DNA of 25,560 nt from Chara braunii (taxonomy: Eukaryota > Streptophyta > Charophyceae > Charales > Characeae). The DNA is taken from positions 149,847 through 175,406 of the forward strand of contig BFEA01000797.1 in assembly GCA_003427395.1 (NCBI GenBank), given 5' to 3'. The number at the start of each line of letters is the position of its first letter. Positions within the stretch are counted from its first letter, which is position 1. The notes below the pieces were generated by a model. The model saw only the letters and a list, made by a program, of their open reading frames with translations. It did no database searches and had not been told where the DNA came from. The position numbers and the translations under genes were made by a program. This document shows, one piece after another, positions 1 to 8,989 of the stretch.

Positions 1-198
1 CAGATAAATCCTACCCATCTCCCCACCGTCGGATCTATAGGCCTGTAATTCTTTAAGGTCCCTGCAACATTCGTCGGACCGATCCTTAAGATGAACTGCC
101 TCCCAAATAGGTAGGCCTGAAAGGTCTTAAGGCAATGCAAGATGGCTAGGACCTCCTTCTTGAACTGTAAGTACCGCCGTTCTGCGGAGTTCAGGGTT
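1..198 (-). pseudogene. pol: RNase H continuation, cut by the window edge
   Basis: Past the duplicated block, the minus strand from about 150 down to 1 resumes RNase H-like coding: EVLAILHCLKTFQAYLFGRQ, then a strand reading FILRIGPTNVAGTLKNYRP. The Glu of KKEVLA matches the second acidic residue of the RNase H fold. Where RNase H usually has Asp in an R-T-D-H-type strand, this copy reads R-I-G-P, so the third acidic residue appears to be lost. That may be decay or a lineage feature. The frame is open at the left edge, so the rest of RNase H and any integrase lie outside the window. Confidence 0.8.
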
Positions 199-262
199 CT
201 ATCTTGCAAGGACCTCCTTCTTGAACTGTAAGTACCGCCGTTCTGCGGAGTTCAGGGTTCTA
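148..262. repeat. 54-bp direct repeat (offset 61 bp) inside RNase H
   Basis: Bases 148-201 and 209-262 are identical 54-mers starting AGGACCTCCTTCTTG and ending AGGGTTCTA, separated by 7 bp. The offset of 61 is not a multiple of three, so the duplication shifts the pol frame and creates the TAG at 199. It re-encodes the segment around ERRYLQFKKEVLA. Perfect identity means either a very recent tandem duplication or an assembly duplication. Confidence 0.95.
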
Positions 263-1698
263 CTTTCGAACCTAATTGGCCTCTCTTTTCCTTCCTCGTC
301 CCTTTGAATCAGTACGCCTCCTACGACCAAGGGTCCTCCATCCGTTTCTAGGATGAATGATCGTCCTACTTCATCATTAAAGCAGGGTGCCGACAAGGCG
401 ACCTGTTCCGATGTCAAAATGTCCTTGAGGGTTTGGACGACCCCTTCTCTCTCCTCCGTCCAGTCCATGGTCCCTTCTTCTCTGATCATAGCCCGGATAG
501 GCTCAACAATCTTGGCAAAATTCTTAATGAAGATCCTCAAAAAGTCGATCACGCCTATGAATGCTCTTACCTCCGTTGTCGTGCGCAGGGACGTTGGCCA
601 CTGTGATATCTTGTCGGTCTTCGCCGGGTCAGGCTTTCTACCGTAAGCACCACAGCAAAATCCTAGTATAGTTACTTCCGGTACTGCTATAATACTCTTT
701 GGTCCGCTAACTGTGATGTTGTATACTAGGAACCGGTGGAGTAAGTCCTTAATGTCTTGCAGATGGTCCCATACAAATCTTCGAATCCCCGGCTGGACTT
801 CAATCTCGTCCTTCTCTTGAGTGCCTTTGATTGGGTTGTCATCAATGTAAGGCTCACATTTTTCTGAAAACATGTCTCCGGCTACGGCGAGCATTCTCCT
901 TTGCGCTTCGGCTACCGCGTTCATAAAGCCCATAGGAGTCACCTGCATCTGCAACTGCCCTACGGGGGTGTGCATTGCGGTGTACGGCCTGTCCCGAACA
1001 TCTAATGGAAGCTGGTCGTACCCTGAGTACAGATCGATCAGGGAGTAAATTCTTCGACCGGCGTGCGATTCGGCTAATAAATCAGCCTAAGGCAGGGAGC
1101 CAGCATCCCGGATGGTTACCGCATTCAACTTCTGCAGATCCTGAATCCACATCAGCGTCTTGTTGGGTTTCCGAAAGACGAACCACCGATTCGCATATGG
1201 CGACGCCGTAGGTGCTGCGACTAAGGAGTCCATCTTCGCTCGAAGAAGGTCTATCACTTCCCCTGCTACCCCAAATTTATATGACAGACCTTTGTCATTC
1301 CAACACTCATGTTCTACCGTGTGGATTCTGACTAGAGGAATTAGCTTCGCGTCCAACCGCCTCTTCTGGTGGTCACTAAAGGCAAATGTTAGGTGAAACT
1401 CTTGGCATGTTGTTTTGATCAAGCGGGTTTCTTCTTCTGTTAAGAATCCGTCTATCCCTATCTTCATTGTATCAGCTACCTCATCTGATATTCGATGCCC
1501 TTCCGTCGCTCTCCTCTCTTGGATCACTCGAAGGACTTCTGCCTCCTTCTCCATAGCCTCTTCCTTTAACGTCTCTAGTAGGATCGAGACCGCTTTTGCT
1601 TTCTTTCCTACCGGCTTATATTTTCGAACACTTCCTTCCGGGATCTTTCTCATAAAAAACGAACGGTCGGGATTGCCCTCATTGCCTCTACAACTCAT
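199..1698 (-). pseudogene. pol: Reverse transcriptase with start of RNase H, one in-frame stop
   Basis: The frame starts with ATG at 1698, overlapping the protease stop. RT landmarks appear in the normal order: the template-grip segment SPYANRWFVFRKPNK, then LMWIQDLQKLNAV, YSLIDLYSGYDQLPLD (palm Asp), VTPMGFMNAVAEAQRRM, and the catalytic box EPYIDDNPIKG at about 829-855. The connection region (TDKISQWPTSLRTTTEVRAF) leads into an RNase H start (SFILETDGGPLVVGGVLIQ) with its first acidic residue. A single TAG at 1087-1089, just before the palm motif, splits the frame; both sides are in the same frame. The frame closes at TAG 199 only because of the local duplication described separately. Assignment to RT is certain; the copy is inactive as written. 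Confidence 0.93.
1695..1698 (-). other. ATGA stop/start overlap between protease and RT frames
   Basis: The protease frame ends ...CCA-TGA and the RT frame begins ATG-AGT on the same four bases. The two frames differ by one register. In some LTR elements such overlaps allow coupled re-initiation or frameshifting to set the Gag:Pol ratio. I see no obvious slippery heptamer at this spot, so coupling by re-initiation is the simpler reading if the overlap is used at all. Confidence 0.6.
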
Positions 1699-3377
1699 GG
1701 TTGAATACTAACTAATTTTCCATTCAGACAATATCCATTTTGCACCTCTCCTTCAAACTTGGCCAATGTTGTCGAGTCCACCCCTACCTTGTGGTACCTG
1801 AGGGCCTTGATGAGCTGTAACAAATCAGGGATCTCGAGCGCGACTTCCGGCACGTTCATGCGTACTTCTTTCCGTTTGGGCAGGTTGACACTGAGTTCGA
1901 CTTCTGACTCCTTGTCTGCTATCATAACACCTAAGACTTCGTCCTCCTGCCTCCTCTTCTTCTTGGGCAGACCCATCTTGATCCATTCCTTCTTGTTGAA
2001 TGCCTCCATAATCATAATTTCTACCCTTTCTCTCATGCCCTCCATCCGCGCGAAAGCCCTTTTTCGTGCGCTATCTTCAAACGACGGCGACCACGTTGCC
2101 AACTTCCCCCTCGGAGGGTCTCCTCCCGTCCCGAGGAGTCGGAGAAGTTCACCCCGACCGGTCACTGAGTCCTCTATGTCTATCATGTACGTACCTTCAT
2201 GCAAGTGCATGCCTATCATTTCCACGTTTGCGCACCACGGTCTCCCGATGATTATATCGTGGTCCATTTCCTCTATTACTATCATACGTTGAAACGACCA
2301 AATCGATTCTCTGGCACCTGCCTTGACTGCGCATTTCGTGATATACCCGGTGAACGGGATTTCCCCACCGGCTCCCCGGATGCTCCCTGTTACTTCCTTG
2401 TTTACCGTACAACCCGTGATCGTTGCGAAATCTCTCCTTATGAGAGTGATTTCCGCTCCCCCGTCTACTAACGCGTCGGTATGATGAGTCCCGATTTGGA
2501 TCTTCAATTTTTCTACGGGTAGCGCATGGAAGCTGAGCTTTGTTCTGGGAGGTGCCCTCATGACCTCGCCACCTTCACTGTTTGGCAAGCTCAAGCGGAT
2601 GTCTGCAAAAACTTTCTCAAGATCCTCTAAATCCCCGCGACTCCTCTGAAGGTTAGCGACCTCTTGCGGGGCTTCCTCCTCGCTTTCTTCTTCCGGTGCT
2701 TCGGGTTTTTCGTCTATCTCTACTCGCCGCCGAGTCAATAGTTGTCTAAGCCCTTTGAGCAACCTAGGGTTGGCCTGGAGCATGGTCTGAAACGACACCG
2801 ACACCATGGTCCCTAGTAATTTGCTAAGGGTGTCATCGATCTCTGGCATGGATAAGATCGAAATCTGATACTTAAACTTCTTTTTAGCGGCGGTGACTTT
2901 GTCAGTAGGCTCCTCTTCCCTAGGTTTCCCATAGATTTTCTCTGGTTCCCCGGCCTCGGGCTCTGCCTGGGGTACGGAACTTCCAACAACCTCCTCCATC
3001 ACGATGTCACGAATAATCCTTCCCCCAACCGTCCCTAGCCGAGTAGTCGCATTCACCCTATCACGTCCGTCGTTTTCGAAAATGAAGTTGACCTGCAGCC
3101 CGCGGCCCCGAAGTTGATCCCATATGATTTCGACCACCGGCTCAGCTTCTACCGCTGCTATCTCTAACTCATTGAGTATGATAATAGATCGTCGCATCCC
3201 CCCTGGCGAGTTCCAATTCACGCGTTCTCCCCGTGGTCCGAATATCTCTCCCTTTAACGACCAGGTGCATTTCCTTTTTAATATACCATGGTTGAGTTTT
3301 GGGCATGCGTGCATATAATGTCCCATCACGGTGCAGTACCTACACTGCTCGTTAGCCGGATCTCTCCGTTCGAATCC
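1695..3377 (-). pseudogene. pro: Zinc knuckle plus retropepsin-like aspartic protease
   Basis: Right after the TGA at 3378 the frame reads CRYCTVMGHYMHAC (about 3285-3326), an exact CX2CX4HX4C zinc knuckle of the kind that ends retroviral and retrotransposon nucleocapsids. About 240 residues of charged linker follow. The retropepsin core has the active-site motif ALVDGGAEITLI near 2450-2477, with the catalytic Asp codon at 2463-2465. About 70 residues on comes the second conserved motif, DIIIGRPWC, equivalent to the ILG strand of retropepsins. A C-terminal extension of roughly 180 residues follows and ends at TGA 1695. The stop overlaps the ATG of the next frame as ATGA. The protease would cleave the polyprotein. 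This stretch of more than 540 codons is the least damaged part of the element. Confidence 0.88.
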
Positions 3378-3959
3378 TCAATTGGCTACACCTGGCGGAA
3401 CTACGGCTTCTTGGGGAGGGGGGGCGGGTCGGGATACTTGCGCTTGCATAACCAATAGCGCGTTCTCCACCTTTTCAATTTTGTGGTCGACTCCGTGCAC
3501 CCGTTCGTGTAGGCTTTCAATCTCCTTCTTTACCTTGTCGCCTGTCCTACCGGTCAGACCTATAACCTCCCCTTCCTTAAGCAAGGCCAACGTCTCAGTT
3601 ACTACTGTCTTTTCGGCCAGGTCCGTTACTGTACTGAAATCAACATCCCTGGTGTTTACGAATTTGCTCGTCTGTTGGTAAGCCGACAGGATCTTGTCCT
3701 TGTCGAACTCGGAGTACTGTCTGAGGAAGTACTTACTCATTATCTTGTCCGTAACCCCGGGGATCCTTAGTGCTAGCAGAGTAAACTCCCGTAGGAAGTC
3801 ATTGTACGTTGCGAAGTTCTTTCTCTGGACTACCGCTAAGTCGGCCTCCGTTGCCATCTTCTCTGCATGGTATTTCCTCATCATTACATCCCGGGTTTCC
3901 TTCCACGATCGACTCGCGACTACGATGGCCATTATGTCCCACCCCAAGCTCAAAGACAC
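3378..3959 (-). pseudogene. gag: Gag capsid-like core, retrotransposon (continuation after frameshift)
   Basis: This is the downstream half of the same Gag, in the frame shared with the protease. The apparent start is a GTG at 3959 and is not a real initiation site; the segment belongs to the reading frame that begins at 4917. It holds a helical capsid-like stretch (NFATYNDFLREFTLLALRIP, then SKYFLRQYSE), followed by a coiled-coil-prone region (KVKKEIESLHERVHGVDHKI) and a proline-rich tail (RPAPPPQEAVVPP). It ends at a TGA at 3378-3380. The frame continues beyond that stop into the zinc knuckle without a shift, so the stop looks like a single G-to-A change in a Trp codon. Homology to the retrotransposon Gag family is inferred from pattern and context. 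Confidence 0.8.
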
Positions 3960-4917
3960 ATGCTGCCAGGTGGTCCATCTTTTCTTCTTCGGTCCATTTC
4001 AACAGCGCGGCCAGATTCTCGTAATCTATTAGGAATTTCGTGATGTTTGCTCTGTCAAACATCAACTTTTTCTTCGCGTCCGCTAGATAGCCCTGATTTT
4101 TGTTCAGTGCTCGTGCAAGGGACGATACTATCTTACTAAGGCCGCCTTCGGGGCTACTGGCCTCGCCCGCCATACTGGTATCCGGTCCTTCCTTGCCGGC
4201 TTTCTGTCCCTCCCTAGTCTTTGCAGTTCCTTCCGAGTTGAACCATCCCAACACCCTTTCCCTAAGGCTCCAGAGTCCTTCACATCCTCGTGTTACCGCA
4301 AGCGTAGTCGATAGACGGCTGGCCCTACTATTTATGGCTGGTGGGTTTGTAGCCTTCTCCGCTTCCATCCCCGAAAATTTGTCTCTCTCTTTCCTTCTTT
4401 TGCTCGGTGTTCCCCCACGGTCATTACCCTTATTCCCTTGTCCAGTTCCGCCTCGGCTAGTCCTCCGTTCGTCCCGCGGTTTTTCCTGCAGAGGACCTTC
4501 TTCGTTCTCAGTCATTATTTCCTCGATCAATCTTGCCTTGTACTTCGCGGTTCTCTTTTCTATCTCTGCTAGTTTGCACCTCGCATCCGTGACCCTTACT
4601 ATCTTAGACACAGCTCCCTCTGAATTCAGGGGGCTTGTCCTATCCTTATTTTTGCGCTCCTTGTTTTCCTGAGTTCCTTGCCTGCTTCCCCCGGCTTTCC
4701 CCGAGCTTTCCCCTAAGGAGATTTCCTTCCGGTCTCCTTTGGTACCATCCGGATTTATCAATTCTCTGTTTTTTTGCACCTCTTCACTTTGTACGACACT
4801 GCCTCCTAAACTTGGTCCTTCTTCGCTCGTATGATTACCCGTCTCATCCTCCGTTGTCATTTCCCCTAGTTCTGCATAAACAAAAGGATTCCCCAGGACA
4901 CACGCGACGCGAGGCAT
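3960..4917 (-). pseudogene. gag: Gag N-terminal part, retrotransposon (frameshifted at its end)
   Basis: The frame opens with ATG at 4917; a second in-frame ATG near 4860 (MTTEDETGN) could be the real start. The first 270 or so residues are low-complexity, very rich in Lys, Glu, Arg, Ser and Gly, as expected of a disordered Gag leader. From about residue 285 the sequence becomes a folded-looking segment (KFLIDYENLAALLKWTEEEK) that matches the start of a retrotransposon Gag capsid domain in style. Near 3958-3962 one extra base moves the continuation into the next frame, so the frame runs on as an unrelated tail to 3799. Gag would package the element RNA into virus-like particles. Function is inferred from position and composition rather than a specific signature. 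Confidence 0.75.
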
Positions 4918-5312
4918 TTAGGTTCTCTAGGTTCCGACTTCGTTGGCTTATCTTTATTTGGGAAATAGCCTTCTCCCTATTTCCATTTCCTGATTGCTTC
5001 CCTAAGAAGGAGTCACGACTGACCCTGCTGCCCTGCCGAGCTAAGGGTGTGATTTAGTTTCCTTTATCACAGGCTCGTTTAGAGCGCCCTTGTCCCGCCG
5101 GGCCGGTGCATAGGAGTCCGGGTTAGGCATTCTTGCTAGGGAAAGTTTCCCGGGCAGTATTCCCCTTTTCGACCTTCAGGGTCATGGCAACCATTAGAAA
5201 TTTATCCTCCCTTCTTTGTTCTCTAGCAGGTTTTGACCGTCCGGGTCCGAGGTCGTTCCTCATTTTCATCGGCGGACTTACTTAATTTGCCCTATTGGCC
5301 CGTCCCCGGAGG
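4918..5312. other. Gene-free stretch between gag and the four-module region
   Basis: No open frame of useful length occurs on the minus strand here; the frame continuing from the upstream module is closed by many stops. If the element has a 5' untranslated leader or a short 5' LTR, this is one place for it. I found no matching terminal repeat, no TG...CA pair I trust and no recognisable tRNA primer site. Confidence 0.4.
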
Positions 5313-6250
5313 CTAGTTCCGTTCTCGCCCTCGTGGCCCTTCCGGTTCGGTAGGCTCCTCGAATAGTTGAGCCACCCCCGCTAAATAACTCTCTCCTATC
5401 TCGATTTCTCTTAGGATTATATGTTCATTATCCACCTAGGCTAAGACGCGATAACCCAAATATCAGGATATGGATGACCTCCAGTAACTCATGGGCCCTG
5501 TTTCCCAGAACGACCCATGTTCCACAAAAACATCGTAGAACATCCAAATGGTCTGAAAGGGGAAGTGGTCTACCCAGACTATCACTGAGTCAGCCAACGC
5601 TTGTGCCCTTGCGAGGCTCCCGAAAATGAGGTCTATCATAAATCGGGGGACTCGATACCTCAGCGGTGCGGTTGGTGCCCTGAACTCCCTCCAACCTCTC
5701 ATTTCCACCCTGGTAAGCAAATCCACGTTTCTTCTACCCCTAACCGATTGTCCTATCCACGTCAATACCCGGGCCGCCCTCCGAAAGACTGGAGCCAGCT
5801 CGTGGCCGTGCGCTATCCCTATCCCCAACAAGTGTCAGCCAACCTCGGGTAGGTATAGAACCCCAGTTACCTCTAAATTGGTGAACAAATCATCCCCAGG
5901 CCCTCGATTGAGTCTCATCCCCGTCCACCGACATTCCACCAACATGAAGGCGCTGTCTCTCCCTAGGGTCACGGCCCGCCATTCCGTGTCGAACCCCCGA
6001 AAGTTGGAATTTGACGGGAGGGATACTTCCCATCGCCCGCCGTTATTCCAAGGCGGTCCGGGGTACCGGGGTTGGCGTTCCATTCGCACACGTCTTGCTG
6101 CCATTGTTGCCTTGGCGATTCCCTGCATAGCCCACATAGAGTGTTACTGCCAATCCTCAGTAAACTTCCACCTACAGCCCCCTTACCCTTTACGTTTTCA
6201 TTCTTCTTCTCTGGTCCCAACTATCCCTCCATATTCCCAGGAGCTGCAAC
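5313..6250 (-). pseudogene. Module 4 of an unrecognised four-fold repeated protein
   Basis: This is the copy nearest gag. A Lys-rich lead-in (PEKKNENVKGKG, about 6180-6220) is followed after a frameshift near 6140 by one frame from 6137 to 5463, interrupted by a single TGA at 5835-5837. Visible blocks are GGRWEVSLPSNSN, AVTLGRDSAFMLVECRW, TNLEVTGVLYLPEVG-stop-HLLGIGIAHGHEL, EMRGWREFRAP and VPRFMIDLIFGS. A frame change near 5500 gives RAHELLEVIHILIFGL and another near 5440 gives the closing motif HIILREIEIGESYLAGVAQL, ending at TAG 5313. The same blocks recur in the three copies to the right. I do not recognise the family. It is a broken gene or a broken domain of a larger gene on the same strand as the retroelement. 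Confidence 0.6.
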
Positions 6251-6259
6251 CTCCGATGG

Positions 6260-7200
6260 CTACTTGTACAGCCGGTATAGATCATCTATGTAGGTCGTGC
6301 CCCGACCTACTTCCCACCTGATGACTCCCCATATGGCCTCATCACTTATTTGCGGAATTCCTGGCCTTGTTTTTATTGCTGCCCGTAGTATGCATAACAC
6401 TTTGCGCCCTTGTTCGTCTTCCAAAGGTCCCATCACTAGGAAAGCCCGGTAGTATTTCCGATACATTAATGCGTCATCAAAATTCAACCTAGTTACGATA
6501 GCTATCGCCTGCTCCACTCGCTCTATGCCTCTCATTCGTCTTAGTAGAAAGGGTGGTAGACTCATTCGTACGACCTCATTTGGCCACCCTAAGGCCCCTG
6601 CTGCGGCGACTTTTACCACAGCCGTCACGTCATCTCGTTCCGGATTCGCGAACTCAAACCCCTCCCGCCATGTTATTTGCCATGCTCCTTCGAACATTCG
6701 CACGGGGTCATCCCCGGAAGCCAAGGCAATCCCACAGACCCGTCATCCTTCTTCCGACGGGTGTAAGGACTCCGTCGCATGCACTCGTCCTGGGAGGTCC
6801 AAATTTATGCCCCCGAACTCTCCTCTCACACGTCATTCCAGCTCTACTACTAGGTACACCGTGTCTTCCACCAATTCTACCTCCACCCAGTCCATTACCG
6901 GGTTACTTACCACGTTTCTTGCTGGCAGGCTTATTTCGACCATGCCCCCTGATGCTCTTGGTGGTAGGATCCCGCGAAGCCTATCCCCCCAAAGTGTCAT
7001 TCGTCGGGCCATCTTGCAGTGTCTCATTCCCTGCTCCCTTAGTTCGATCGCTGCACCCACCGAGATTTCATGCCTTTCGTGCTTTAGTCTTTCAACACAC
7101 TTTACCTATCGTGCACCGGTTCTTACTGCTATCCCTGCCCCATACACGTACAAATCTTCTTCCCCTTTTTGGTGTTGCTACCTCCTCTTCTTTTGACCCC
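6260..7200 (-). pseudogene. Module 3 of the four-fold repeated protein
   Basis: All of this copy sits in one frame, broken only by stops (TAG near 7106, TGA 6833-6835, TGA 6743-6745, closing TAG 6260-6262). A basic lead-in (NTKKGKKICTCMGQG) precedes VGAAIELREQGMRHCKMARR, GGMVEISLPARNVV and DWVEVELVEDTVYLVVELE-stop. Next come EEG-stop-RVCGIALASGDDP, ITWREGFEFANPE, MSLPPFLLRRMRGIERVEQA and the closing motif WGVIRWEVGRGTTYIDDLYR. Its GGMVEISLP matches GGRWEVSLP of module 4, and VEVELVEDTVYLVVELE matches AVTLGRDSAFMLVECRW. The stop after VVELE falls where the other copies have Trp. Two long plus-strand open frames over this segment are shadows. Confidence 0.6.
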
Positions 7201-7311
7201 CTTGCATCCCCTGCTAACTAATGTACACGTCCCCTTTTCTTATGCTACATCCTAATTCACATGCACCTTCCATACTCCGACCTCCCTGCGGTGTTCGATT
7301 TTCGGGTCCCT

Positions 7312-8075
7312 TTAATCGAACCACGGTACCTCAAACAGCGTCAAGACATTGTCTACGTAGGATGACGCGGCCGCCGCCTCCCGGCTAACTATGGCGTCCC
7401 AAGCCTCCGCGTCTACCTCTAGGCGTTCGTACTTACCTATCCTCAGGACGGTGATGACCTCTATCGCCGTAGAAGGGCCCATATTTTAAGGAGAACCTAT
7501 ATAATTCCTCGGTCAGCCAGGCACATTCTATATGTACTTCCCTCATGTAGTCGGCCACGTCTGCTATGTGCTCGAATCCCCCGAACCAATCGGCCACGAA
7601 CTCGAGCACCCACGTTGTTGTGCGCAGGCAGGGAGGCTTGAGTTCCCTCCATCCTCCCATCACAACTTTGCTACTAACTTTGTCTCACCCCTCGTTGGCG
7701 AACCTTTTGCCTTCTTTTCGGGTTCGCGCCTCTGCATCCCCTAGAAGCCACATTGGATCCTGTCCCATTGCTAACGTAGTGCAAAAATAGGTGTCACCCA
7801 TTTTTGGAAAGAACAATCGTGTTGACCGACTTCACTTTGCCCTCTGCTATCTCGTCCCAACCTTCCTCTTCCTTTATCGGGTTCCAAATCCGTTTTATCC
7901 ATACATATGATAATTCCCGGGCAACCTCAAACCCAACCCAGTCGCACGTGGTTCCCCTCTCTTTGTTTTCTGTTGGTATAGGCATTTTTATTCCTTCTCT
8001 GAGCCGTCTTGGTTCCCAACCTTTGAAGGTGTATTCCATTATCCTTTCCTCTCTAGTCATCTTTCACCCTTCCTG
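7312..8075 (-). pseudogene. Module 2 of the four-fold repeated protein
   Basis: The frame from about 8060 gives MTREERIMEYTFKGWEPRRL, IKMPIPTENKERG, DWVGFEVARELSYVWIKRIW and VNTIVLSKNG, then TGA 7794-7796, then HLFLHYVSNGTGSNVAS. A frameshift near 7740 leads to a second frame with an in-frame TGA at 7685-7687 and the block VVMGGWRELKPP, then EFVADWFGGFEHIADVADYM and LKYGPFYGDR. A second frameshift near 7465 leads to AIEVITVLRIGKYERLEVDA and the closing motif WDAIVSREAAAASSYVDNVL, ending LFEVPWFD at TAA 7312. GWRE, FG, ADV and the closing motif line up with modules 3 and 4. This is the most frameshifted copy. Function is unknown. Confidence 0.58.
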
Positions 8076-8124
8076 CACAATACCAGACCACCCATTTTCC
8101 TTAAGTTAAGTCACCCCACCCCCC

Positions 8125-8880
8125 TTAGAAGTCCCAGTCCTCTATCTCATCATCCTCGTCCTCATCGTTGAAGTCGTCCCCTCGGTTATAGAACAACTCC
8201 CTCACTCCTTCCAGAAATGTCTCCCCTATTGCCACATTTCTGTAGACTATCCCCCAATGCACAGAGCTAGAGACAAAGACACCGTCTATGCTAAGGCAGT
8301 TTAGTATCTCGGTCAGCTCGTCCGCCGTACTAGCCTGCTCCGGGTTCCGAAAACCGCATCCACTAGGAAAAGAGGCAGCACACATCGCATAGTTCTGACG
8401 GGCCGCCTCATGCTTCCTCTATCCCCAAGTCTCACGCACATTTATCCTTTCCATTTCCATTTCCCTTCGCTGACACGCAGCCCACACAACCTTCGCTTCT
8501 GCCTTCCTAAACAACTCGTCCGGCGTATTCCCGAGTGCCAACTCTATGACCATAGCATTCTCCCCGTCTTGCGACAAGTAGACCCACCCCCAGGCTTCCA
8601 TTGTCCCTCGGAACTCCAGATCCATTAAGCTTGGCAATAACCTTGTCAAGCTGACATTAGCCCACACCGTCTCTATCCAAAGAAATGCGTCCTCCCCTTC
8701 CAGCATTACGGTTTGATATGCTGGTTCAAGGTCCGTCCACGTCCCATCTTCCTAGAGAACGACCGACACGTCATCCTTTACATCTACTCACATTTCCGGG
8801 CCGCTGGTATAGATCGGGGAAGACAACCATCGTGCCATCTTGTTTCCAGCACCTGACCCTTGTTTTCATAAGAGAGTACC
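8125..8880 (-). pseudogene. Module 1 of the four-fold repeated protein, with acidic tail
   Basis: The best-preserved part is one frame from about 8750 to 8125 with a single TAG at 8419-8421. It reads TVMLEGEDAFLWIETVW, MEAWGWVYLSQDGENAM, VIELALGNTPDELFRKAEAK, then after the stop a segment ending in GIVYRNVAIGETFLEGVREL. It finishes with a strongly acidic tail (DDFNDEDEDDEIEDWDF) at TAA 8125. An upstream piece in another frame (about 8790-8879, including RWHDGCLPRSIPAARK) probably matches the SLP block of the other copies. VMLEGEDAFLWIETVW aligns with AVTLGRDSAFMLVECRW of module 4. The acidic tail looks like a real C terminus, which favours four tandem genes over one giant protein, but this is inference. 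Confidence 0.58.
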
Positions 8881-8989
8881 AAACGGTCCTTCTTGTCAGG
8901 TCAACCCTCGTCCTAGATGAGAATTATTTCATACCCCTCATCAAGGTCTCCCTAATTTACCTCCCCATCCTAAGTACCTCCTGTCCCTG

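Larger units (their letters stand above)
1..4917 (-). mobile_element. Partial, decayed Ty3/gypsy-like LTR retrotransposon (gag-pro-RT-RNase H)
   Basis: The minus strand reads, in order, a charged Gag, a CCHC zinc knuckle, a DGGA retropepsin, a reverse transcriptase with a YIDD box and the start of RNase H. RT followed directly by RNase H, with no integrase before RT, is the Ty3/gypsy order rather than the Ty1/copia order; the integrase would lie left of base 1, outside the window. I found no clear LTR or primer-binding site on the 5' side (above 4917). The copy is dead: one frameshift near 3960, in-frame stops at 3378-3380 and 1087-1089, and a frame-breaking duplication at 148-262. The gag-pro frame and the RT frame differ and meet at an ATGA overlap at 1695-1698. 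The domain assignments are firm; the exact lineage is not. Confidence 0.9.

Noticed and set aside
3368-3377. tRNA B-box-like GTTCGAATCC
   Set aside because: It lies inside the Gag-protease frame, with no A box or tRNA fold around it.
4100-5057. Plus-strand frames over gag, rich in Ser, Leu and Pro
   Set aside because: They are the antisense of the Lys/Glu-rich Gag leader.
5626-7221. Plus-strand open frames of more than 220 codons at 5626-6321, 6525-7196 and 6553-7221
   Set aside because: They lie opposite the minus-strand modules, whose block motifs recur at four places. The plus-strand products are Pro/Ser/Thr/Arg-rich without recurring motifs, as expected of antisense shadows.
5835-7796. 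A nuclear code in which UGA means Trp
   Set aside because: TGG codons remain common in the same frames, TGA also ends frames elsewhere, and TAG stops and frameshifts occur too, so decay explains the pattern better.
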